Assembly (NCBI GenBank): GCA_024276575.1
Contig: JAJRWY010000112.1
Location: 1-32,145 of the forward strand
Direction of reading: 5' to 3'
Origin: Candidatus Binatota bacterium
GTDB taxonomy: Bacteria; Desulfobacterota; Binatia; UBA1149; CAITLU01
DNA: 32,145 nt
Within the stretch, counting starts at the first letter, position 1, and each line of letters begins with the position of its first letter. Under the pieces are notes generated by a model that saw nothing but the letters and a program-made list of their open reading frames with translations, was not told where the DNA came from and did no database searches. Below are positions 25,258 to 32,145 of this stretch, one piece after another. The position numbers and the translations under genes were made by a program.

Positions 25258-27161
25258 TCCCTGGCCGTCTTTTTCAAGTGAACCGCCAACGCAGCTATCG
25301 CTGCCGGAGTAATGCCGCTGATACGCGAAGCCTGCCCAAGTGAACCCGGTCGCCGGCGCGAAAGCTTTTCGCTAGCTTCATGAGACAAGCCATGAACCTC
25401 AGCGTAAACGATATCTTCCGGCACCACCGCCTTCTCGAGCCCACTCATGCGCTCGACTTCGGCCGACTGTCGCCGGATATAGCCATCATACCGCGCCATA
25501 ATCTCCACTTGTCGTTCCACTTCCGAATCGAAACGCTGCAGTCCCGCCACCGAAGCCAGCATCGCGTAATCGACTCCCTGCCTACGAAGCAACTCAAACA
25601 CCGTCGCTGAATTGGCGGGTGCCGCCTGCCCGGCACCCGCGAGTGCGCTGCGCAACTCCGGGCCGGGGCTCAAGCGTGACTCTTGTGAGGAGCGCAGTGC
25701 CTCCGCCAAAGCCGCCTCTTTTCGCTCGAGGCGCCTCAAACGTTCGGGGTCCAGTAGGCCCAAGCTACGTGCCCTGTCCGCCAGACGCAGGTCTGCATTG
25801 TCCTCGCGCAAAAGCAGGCGGTACTCCGCCCGCGAGGTAAACATGCGATAGGGCTCACCGTCGATACCCTGTGTAACCAGATCGTCGATGAGTACCCCAA
25901 TGTAGGCCTCGTGGCGGCCGAGCACGAAAGAAACTTCTCCGCGCACGGCCCGCGCAGCGTTTACGCCGGCAAGCAGGCCCTGTGCCGCTGCCTCCTCGTA
26001 ACCCGTAGTGCCGTTTATCTGGCCGGCCAAGAACAAGCCCGGAACCGAAGGCACCGACAGGCAAGAGTTGAGTTGGGTGGGAAGTACATAGTCGTATTCG
26101 ATCGCGTAGCCTGGGCGCACAATGACCGCGTTCTCCAAACCCGGGATGGTGGCCACGAACTGTTTTTGTACCTCGAGCGGCAAGGATGTCGACAAGCCGT
26201 TGGGGTACACCTCCACAGTATCGAGCCCCTCCGGTTCCAGAAAGATCCGGTGCCGGTCACGGCCGGGAAACTTCATGACTTTATCTTCTATCGAGGGACA
26301 GTAGCGTGGCCCACGAGATACGATTTCACCGCTGTAAAGAGGTGATTTATCAATAGAATCCCGTATGACGCGATGCGTTGTCACCGTTGTATAAGTAATA
26401 TGGCACGACACCTGCGGCAACGGACGGATGCGCTTACCAAAAGAGAAACCCGGCGGATCCACTTCGCCGGGCTGCGCTTCCAAGCTGTCGTAGCGAATAC
26501 TGCGAGCGTCAAGCCGTGGGCAGGTCCCGGTCTTTAGACGACCCATCTTCAGGCCAAGGCCGCGCAGGGACTCACTAAGGCCCGACGAGGCCCTCTCACC
26601 GGCACGCCCGGCCGACAGCTTGCTGCGTCCCACATGAATCTTACCCTCCAGGAAAGTCCCTGTGGTCAGCACTACGGCATTGCCCCGGATCTGCTCCCCG
26701 TGTTCGGTAAGCACGCCTCGCACCGCGCCATCGTCGACTAGCAAGGAAACCACCTGGGCTTGCCGGAGCTGAAGCGCGGGAGTGGATTCCACACAGCGCT
26801 TCATGCGCAAGCGGTAACGGGCTTTGTCCGCCTGCGCCCGGGAAGCCTGTACCGCCGGACCCTTGCGCGTATTGAGGCGTCGAAACTGAATGCAACACTC
26901 ATCGATGGCACGGCCCATCTCCCCGCCGAGAGCATCGATCTCTCGTACCAGGTGCCCCTTGCCGATACCGCCTATGGCTGGATTGCATGACATCTGCCCG
27001 ACGTTGTCAGCGTCCATGGTCAGCATGAGCGTGCGACATCCCGAACGCGCAGCAGCCAGCGCGGCTTCGATACCGGCATGGCCAGCACCCACTACGATGA
27101 CGTCATAATCGATGTCGCTCTCTCTATAGACCATCTTCTTCGGTGTCAGAGTTCCGTTCAC
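25254..27161 (-). CDS. mnmG: tRNA uridine-5-carboxymethylaminomethyl modification enzyme MnmG (GidA)
   Basis: A 635-residue FAD-dependent enzyme that, with MnmE, installs the cmnm5 group on U34 of certain tRNAs. The FAD-binding [15 protein letters not shown] motif is at about 25-39, followed by [23 protein letters not shown] and [18 protein letters not shown] with conserved basic residues. The C-terminal [23 protein letters not shown] block is typical. The annotated start is a GTG at 27161; an ATG at 27134, ten codons in, is also possible. It overlaps rsmG by four bases. Confidence 0.96.
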   Translation of the reverse strand: MNGTLTPKKMVYRESDIDYDVIVVGAGHAGIEAALAAARSGCRTLMLTMDADNVGQMSCNPAIGGIGKGHLVREIDALGGEMGRAIDECCIQFRRLNTRKGPAVQASRAQADKARYRLRMKRCVESTPALQLRQAQVVSLLVDDGAVRGVLTEHGEQIRGNAVVLTTGTFLEGKIHVGRSKLSAGRAGERASSGLSESLRGLGLKMGRLKTGTCPRLDARSIRYDSLEAQPGEVDPPGFSFGKRIRPLPQVSCHITYTTVTTHRVIRDSIDKSPLYSGEIVSRGPRYCPSIEDKVMKFPGRDRHRIFLEPEGLDTVEVYPNGLSTSLPLEVQKQFVATIPGLENAVIVRPGYAIEYDYVLPTQLNSCLSVPSVPGLFLAGQINGTTGYEEAAAQGLLAGVNAARAVRGEVSFVLGRHEAYIGVLIDDLVTQGIDGEPYRMFTSRAEYRLLLREDNADLRLADRARSLGLLDPERLRRLERKEAALAEALRSSQESRLSPGPELRSALAGAGQAAPANSATVFELLRRQGVDYAMLASVAGLQRFDSEVERQVEIMARYDGYIRRQSAEVERMSGLEKAVVPEDIVYAEVHGLSHEASEKLSRRRPGSLGQASRISGITPAAIAALAVHLKKTARD

Positions 27162-27238
27162 AGCACGGCACGTGCTGCGCTAGTTGCATAAGTTGCACGA
27201 ACTACCCGCGGGGAGAGCCGGTACAGACCGGTCTCGCC

Positions 27239-28615
27239 TCATTTTCCTATGCAAAATTCGCCGAAGATTATGTCGAGCACTTCTTCATTGTCCAACGGCT
27301 CGGTAATGGACGCCAACTCCTGCAACGCCACTTTGAGTTCCAAGGACGCCAGCTCCGCATGGTCCTGCTGCTCTATTAGTTCACCCGCCCGCTGCATCGC
27401 CGACAGGCAGTTCTCCAGCGCCGCGCGATGCCGTAGCCGGCTTATTGCTACTGGCTGCCGCTGCGCGCATTCGCCCCGCGCAAGCTCGGTTAGAGCGTCG
27501 ACCAGCGGGCGGCAACCATCAGCGGACAACGCCGAAGTCTCGATCAGGCGGAGTCCGGACGCCTGCAGCCGCGCCCGCGCGTCGTTGTCCATTCGTGCCG
27601 GCAAATCGCACTTGTTCACTACGATCAGCGCCGCAGACCGATCGAGCGGAGCAAGTAACTCCAGCTCCGTTCGCTCCGGTTCGGTGCCGGCATCGAGCAC
27701 TACCACGTTGATGTCGGCAGCAGCAGCGGAACTGCGCGCCCGGTCTACGGCCGCAGCCTCAGCCCTGCTGCCGCTACTACGAATGCCGGCAGTGTCGGTA
27801 AGCAAGAAGGCGAAGCCGCCGAGATCAACCGCCTCTTCGACCGTATCACGCGTAGTTCCCGGTTCATCGCACACGATCATGCGTGCGCTGCCGAGCAAGG
27901 CATTGATCAGGCTCGATTTGCCGACGTTGGGTCTACCTGAGAAACCGGTCCGGAAGCCCTCACGCTGCCGGCGTGCCGCTTCGAAACCATTGAGCAGCTC
28001 CGCCACCGCTCGTTTTACGCTCGAAACTACACTGCTACGAGCACCGTGGTTCTCTTCCGGCAGTTCGTCATCGGAAAAGTCGATGTTCGCTTCGACATCC
28101 GCAAGAATCGAAACGATATCATCGCGTATCGCGCGCAGGCGCGCAGACAAGGCCCCCTGTAACTGAGCCCAGGCCGCCGCTGCTCCTCCTGCCAAACCGG
28201 CACTTATCAAGTCGGCAAGGCCCTCGGCCTGCAGCAAATCCATCTTGCCGTTCAACACCGCCCGGCGCGTGAACTCCCCTGGCTCCGCCGCTCTCGCACC
28301 GAGTCGTTGTGCACAAGCAATTATGCGCTCCACCACTACTGGTGAACCGTGGCACTGTATTTCTAGTATATCTTCGCCGTTGTAACTGTGTGGACCCGGC
28401 ATGCTCACAGCGAGGACTTCATCAACGGTTTGCCCGCAGCCAGGATCCACTATGAGCCCGTGGCACAAGCGCCAAGGTTCCGGTTTAGCCTTATGCGACG
28501 GGCGAAAAATCGCGTCACGGATCCTCGAGCAATCGGGCCCGCTCAGCCGCACAATAGCAACCGCAGCTCTCCCCGGAGCAGTCGCACAAGCGACGATGGT
28601 GTCGGACTTATACAC
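27239..28615 (-). CDS. mnmE: tRNA modification GTPase MnmE (TrmE)
   Basis: A roughly 458-residue potassium-stimulated GTPase, partner of MnmG. The N-terminal folate-binding domain opens with YKSDTIVACATAPGRAAVAIVRLSG, followed by the helical domain (RRAVLNGKMDLLQAEGLADLI) and the inserted G domain: G1 GRPNVGKSSLIN, G2/G3 EPGTTRDTV and LTDTAGIR, G4 NKCD. It ends in the catalytic CIGK. The frame is open for another 40 codons upstream, but the GTG at 28615 gives the family N terminus and normal length. It starts 16 bp after the jag stop. Confidence 0.95.
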   Translation of the reverse strand: MYKSDTIVACATAPGRAAVAIVRLSGPDCSRIRDAIFRPSHKAKPEPWRLCHGLIVDPGCGQTVDEVLAVSMPGPHSYNGEDILEIQCHGSPVVVERIIACAQRLGARAAEPGEFTRRAVLNGKMDLLQAEGLADLISAGLAGGAAAAWAQLQGALSARLRAIRDDIVSILADVEANIDFSDDELPEENHGARSSVVSSVKRAVAELLNGFEAARRQREGFRTGFSGRPNVGKSSLINALLGSARMIVCDEPGTTRDTVEEAVDLGGFAFLLTDTAGIRSSGSRAEAAAVDRARSSAAAADINVVVLDAGTEPERTELELLAPLDRSAALIVVNKCDLPARMDNDARARLQASGLRLIETSALSADGCRPLVDALTELARGECAQRQPVAISRLRHRAALENCLSAMQRAGELIEQQDHAELASLELKVALQELASITEPLDNEEVLDIIFGEFCIGK

Positions 28616-28631
28616 CGGCGCCGGCGGGCGC

Positions 28632-30374
28632 TCAGTCCCGCTCGACCGGCTCGCCGACAGCTGCCGGCGCATCTTCGGCAGAGCCGTCGGGCTCGGCTGG
28701 AATCGAAGCAGCACCCTCACCGGCTGCCGCGGGATCAATCTCTGCTTCGTGCACGGTCTCGTCGGCGGCTGCCGCTTGCTCTACTACGTCTTCGCCCGGC
28801 TTCCCCGAGCCACCTTCCGAACTTCCGGCCCCCAACGCCTCGGACTCAAACCGGGAACCGGATGCTATCTCGAGGTCCGGCGCAACCTTCGTTCCCGACG
28901 GCGACTCCACTTCAGACTCAGTTTCGGGCTCAACCACGAAAGACTCGCTGTTCGACACCGTAACCCTAACGCTATCGCCCACGTCTTCGGAAGCGGCAGC
29001 CCCTGCACCCGAGCTCACGGCCGCGCCTTTCAATCTCTCTGACTCGTTGCGGGGATGATCTGGAGGCGGAGCCGACTCGCGGGCGGTGCTGGCTTCGGCC
29101 CCTCCCTGTCCCTCCGCACCGACTGGTACGACGGCAACGCGGCGGTAGAAACCCGAACCCAAAGCACGCGTCTCGACCTCCTCTGAGCCTTCAAGCGCCT
29201 GCTGAAAGAAGCGCCTGTCGCGCGGGCTCATCGGGCTTACATAAGCGGCTTTCCCCTCTTTGAGAGCCCGCTCTTTCAAGCGCAGCGCCAGCTCGTTCAG
29301 CGACTCTTTACGCCGCAGCCTGTACCCGCCTATGTCTACCTGAATCCGGCCTTCCGACGCTCCCTCGCCGGACAAAGCCATGCGATTGATCAAGTGCTCG
29401 AGGGCATCGAGGGTTTGGCCCCGCCGGCCGATCAACAAACCTTCAGAATCGGAACGCACCTGGACGACCACTTCCCTTGCTACCGCATCGACGGAACTGG
29501 CAATGGTTACATCGAATCCCATCGCAGCCATCAGGCCCACCACGAGTTCGTGAACACGGTCACCAAGAGCACGCAGTTCGGCTGCGTCGAGGACCTCGGC
29601 GGTACCGGTGCCCATCGCTGCCGGCGACTTCGCTGAATCATCTTCAGGGGCCGCGCCACTCCTGCGCTCACGACCGGCGCCGCTAACGCGGCCGCGCTCG
29701 CGGCTACGCTCTTCGCCACCGTTAGCCCGGTTTCGTCCGCGCCCCCCAGCCTTGCTGTCGCTACGCTCCCCGGCGACGGCCTCGCGCTTGTTCTTACGAG
29801 ACACCGCCGCCTGCCGCTCAGGCCCGGTAGCCCGCTGCTTGCGCTGCTCGCCCTCTGCAGTTTTCTCAACGGCGCGGCCACCGCGTGACTTCTCGGTACT
29901 CCTCCGCCGCTCACCGTCACCGTTCCTGCTGGACTGCCGGCCTCTACCCTCACCCTGTTTCGCCGAGGAATCACCGCCCCGCCTCGAACGCGAACGGCTG
30001 CGGCCCTTGTCCTTCTCACTTGCGCGTTGCGAGACCTCGCCATGGTCAGACGAGCCGTTTCTCGCCTCCTCACTTTCCTTGTGGCCTTCATCGTTGCGCT
30101 CAGCGCCGCGTCCACGGCGGCCGGACCGGCGCCTCCTGCGACCGCGCGAACGCTGATCCGGCGGGGACATATCAAATTCCTGCCCGTCCGAGACCGCTCC
30201 CTCACGTAAAGTGGCACGCACCTTGGCCCTTCTGGCGCCGATTCCCAGGAAACCGGAACGTGGATGGTGCAATATCTTGATCTCGACCTTGTCCCGGCCG
30301 ACACCTAATTGATTCAAAGCCACCTGGATGGCCTCGTCGATACTGAGTCCTTGTGCCTCTACCGTAGTAGGCAT
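28632..30374 (-). CDS. jag: Jag/KhpB RNA-binding protein (Jag_N-KH-R3H) with very long linker and tail
   Basis: The SpoIIIJ-associated protein family binds RNA and sits next to yidC in most bacteria. The Jag_N domain occupies about 1-58 (GLSIDEAIQVALNQLGV, HPRSGFLGIGARRAKV). A KH domain lies at about 262-335 (GLLIGRRGQTLDALEHLINR, with the GxxG loop) and an R3H domain at about 345-420 (RRKESLNELALRLKERALK, SPRDRRFFQQAL). Unusual are a linker of about 185 residues (61-245) very rich in Arg, Gly, Ser and Glu, and a tail of about 160 residues (420-580) rich in Glu, Asp, Ala and Ser. Typical Jag proteins are near 200-250 residues. The ATG at 30374 has GGAG about 7 nt upstream. Confidence 0.93.
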   Translation of the reverse strand: MPTTVEAQGLSIDEAIQVALNQLGVGRDKVEIKILHHPRSGFLGIGARRAKVRATLREGAVSDGQEFDMSPPDQRSRGRRRRRSGRRGRGAERNDEGHKESEEARNGSSDHGEVSQRASEKDKGRSRSRSRRGGDSSAKQGEGRGRQSSRNGDGERRRSTEKSRGGRAVEKTAEGEQRKQRATGPERQAAVSRKNKREAVAGERSDSKAGGRGRNRANGGEERSRERGRVSGAGRERRSGAAPEDDSAKSPAAMGTGTAEVLDAAELRALGDRVHELVVGLMAAMGFDVTIASSVDAVAREVVVQVRSDSEGLLIGRRGQTLDALEHLINRMALSGEGASEGRIQVDIGGYRLRRKESLNELALRLKERALKEGKAAYVSPMSPRDRRFFQQALEGSEEVETRALGSGFYRRVAVVPVGAEGQGGAEASTARESAPPPDHPRNESERLKGAAVSSGAGAAASEDVGDSVRVTVSNSESFVVEPETESEVESPSGTKVAPDLEIASGSRFESEALGAGSSEGGSGKPGEDVVEQAAAADETVHEAEIDPAAAGEGAASIPAEPDGSAEDAPAAVGEPVERD

Positions 30375-30573
30375 CTCTTACTCCTGAGGCGTGTCACCCC
30401 CGAAAGCTCGACCCCGAGAACCCGCCGCGTAAAGCTGCCGGTCGCGACCACCGGCCGTGCGAAAACAATGCGGCTCGCCACGCAGCAAAGTGCCCGTCGA
30501 GAAAACGACGGCCTGCGGACGGCAATGCAACTGTTCGATGCGGCTTGCAACAAAGCGTTCATGAGTACACGCG

Positions 30574-32145
30574 CTAAGCCTTCTGCTTATTGGTGAAGTA
30601 CTGCTGGCCGATCGAGAGCAAATTGTTGCACAACCAGTACAGCACCAAGCCTGAAGGAAAGTTGATAAACATAACTGTGAACACCACCGGCATCAGCATC
30701 ATCATCCGCTGCTGAGCCGGGTCTCCGGCGCTGGGAGTCATGCGCTGTTGCAGCAACATGCTCACTCCCATCAACAGCGTCAGCACTGGGATGCCGGGAG
30801 GTTCTACGAAAGGAATCGGCAGGCTACCGAGGCGGTCCGGCTGGGACAGATCGGTAATCCAGCCGAAGAAAGGCGCATGGCGCAGCTCGATCGACTGCAT
30901 CAGCGCATTGTAGAGCCCGATGAACACCGGAAGCTGCAGCAGCATGGGAAGGCATCCCGACAAGGGATTTACCTTGTGCCGCCGGTAGAGATCCATCATC
31001 TCTTTATTCAACTGCTCACGATCGTCTTTGAAACGTTCCTGTATACGTTTCATCTCCGGCTGTATCTTCTGCATGCCCTTCATCGCTTCTGCCTGCTTCT
31101 TGTTGACAGGATAGAAAACGACGCGAAGCGCGATCGTCAACAAGACGATCGACCAACCGAAGTTGCCGATGAAACGCTCGAGGAAAAGCATGGCTTCGAG
31201 CAAAGGACGGGCAATTATCGAAAAAATCCCCAGATCCACCGCCCCGCTCAGATCCGGGTCTACCGAACGAAGCACCTCCAGGCTCTTGGGGCCTATGAAC
31301 AGCCGGTAAGACACCGACTCCTCAGCCCCGTCGCGCCAGAGCGTCGAAATCCCGACGCCACGGCCAATCTCAGCGGTAAGCTTCATCGGCGCGGCTTCAT
31401 CGGCAAGATAGGCGGCCAGGAAGTAGTGGTCGGCGTAGCCTCCCCAGGAGATACTCCCGGAAAAACTCTCCGGCTCGTCCATGTCAGCAGCGGACACCGA
31501 CTCCAGTTTCCCGTCCACTAGGGCCGCCGGTCCTTCCTTGACGTAACGGCCACTGCCGGCCGGGTTGAGGCGGCGGGTCCACACCACACCTATCGGTCCA
31601 CCGCTACGCCCGGTTATCGTCACCGTGTAGTCGATCACATAGGAGTTGCCGTGAAACACCAGCGTCTTGGTGACGATTTCTCCTCCCGGCGCACGGCCGG
31701 ACATGCTCAGGGTAGTGCTTGCATCTCCCGATATCGTCGAGAGCGGCGATTCTATTCGATAGTTGATTTCCGAATCGTCGAGACGGCGTCCGTCGGCAGC
31801 GCTCCACACCACCCCAAGGGGCAGCGACGGGCTGTCGGTCACCATATCTAGGAGAGCGCTGTCAGGATCGAGTTCCGAGCGATAGTTGAAAAGGCGAAAA
31901 GATGCTAGGCGCCCACCGAAGGAACTCACTACGGCTGAATAGAGATCGGTCGTAACCTCCACCCGATTCTCTTCGCCACCGGGCAACGGTAGCGGGGACA
32001 GTTACGCCTGCGCCGGGGCCTCGGCCGGCTTGGCAGCGGCCGGAAGTGTCGGTACTTCCGGCGCGGCAACGCGCTGGTCGTTGGCGGGTTCTCGAGACTC
32101 GAGATCCTGTTGCGGCGCGGGCGCTTGCTGAGGCCCCTGCTCGAA
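30574..32145 (-). CDS. yidC: YidC membrane protein insertase, 5' end outside window, interrupted by in-frame TAA
   Basis: YidC inserts and folds inner-membrane proteins, including ATP synthase Fo subunits. The visible part has the periplasmic P1 beta-sandwich (ENRVEVTTDLYSAVVSSFGG through SYRLFIGPKSLEVL) and the conserved five-helix core with the cytoplasmic hairpin (YPVNKKQAEAMKGMQKIQP, NPLSGCLPMLLQLPVFIGLYNAL, FPSGLVLYWLCNNLLSIGQQ). Upstream, the same frame continues to the window edge through a Pro/Ala/Gln-rich linker of the kind that follows the first membrane helix, but a TAA at 32002-32004 interrupts it. The TTG at 31986 is the next possible start, lacks a Shine-Dalgarno and would omit the first helix. 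Error, nonsense mutation or readthrough are the choices. Confidence 0.9.

Noticed and set aside
29531-30304. 257-residue minus-strand frame and several plus-strand frames within jag
   Set aside because: These are shadows of the Arg/Gly/Ser-rich linker, whose biased composition keeps other frames open.
30309-30596. 95-residue plus-strand frame and 67-residue minus-strand frame between jag and yidC
   Set aside because: No motif, no ribosome binding site and no resemblance to YidD or another expected neighbour.

Overview
The window looks like chromosomal DNA from a GC-rich Gram-negative bacterium of the broad deltaproteobacterial type (Myxococcota, Desulfobacterota, Binatota and relatives). Three things point that way. 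First, the minus-strand order yidC-jag-mnmE-mnmG-rsmG-parA-parB-atpF'-atpF-atpH-atpA-atpG-atpD-atpC is the typical origin-proximal layout of those groups, with the Fo a and c subunit genes absent from the cluster. Second, parS sites lie between rsmG and parA. Third, the cytochrome c maturation proteins are the cysteine-type variants known from Desulfovibrio and archaea. The exact lineage cannot be fixed from the sequence alone.

Layout. 1-659 (-): 5' part of a PgeF/YfiH-family gene running off the left edge. 660-1104: intergenic with several inverted repeats. 1105-3873 (+): a UvrA-family ATPase of non-canonical sequence type. 3870-4325 (-): dCMP deaminase. 4488-4562 (+): tRNA-Gly(CCC). 4660-8253 (+): yacG, then a compact ccmE-ccmF-ccmH-ccmI-like cluster. 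8468-9832 (+): plant-type glutamate-cysteine ligase. 9898-12602 (+): three unrecognised genes, one with a possible degenerate LexA/S24-like segment, one small conserved helical protein with its own promoter and terminator candidates, and one exported protein. 12734-15999 (-): an L,D-transpeptidase coupled to a DUF255 thioredoxin-fold protein. 16226-16407: a MITE-like element with near-perfect terminal inverted repeats flanked by CTAG. 16419-22296 (-): seven-gene F1/stator ATP synthase cluster. 22534-24226 (-): parB and parA. 24404-24554: parS sites. 24607-32145 (-): rsmG, mnmG, mnmE, a very long jag and the 3' part of yidC.

Functionally the right half is the conserved replication-origin neighbourhood: chromosome segregation (ParABS), tRNA U34 modification (MnmE/MnmG), 16S rRNA methylation (RsmG), membrane protein insertion (YidC) with the RNA-binding Jag, and ATP synthesis. 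The left half combines nucleotide/DNA maintenance, c-type cytochrome assembly, glutathione-type thiol synthesis and envelope functions.

Main anomalies: (1) in-frame TAA codons inside parB and yidC, which otherwise look intact; (2) atpH has no ATG/GTG/TTG start at the conserved N terminus and appears to begin at ATT behind a good Shine-Dalgarno; (3) a coherent variant Ccm set (CxxxY CcmE, CQCGCG CcmH, CcmI-like protein ending in a zinc ribbon); (4) a 580-residue Jag with a long basic linker and an acidic tail; (5) the MITE-like element beside the atp operon; (6) stop-codon use strongly skewed away from TAA. I see no CRISPR array, prophage, complete transposase gene or recognisable defence system, and nothing I can defend as a wholly new system.
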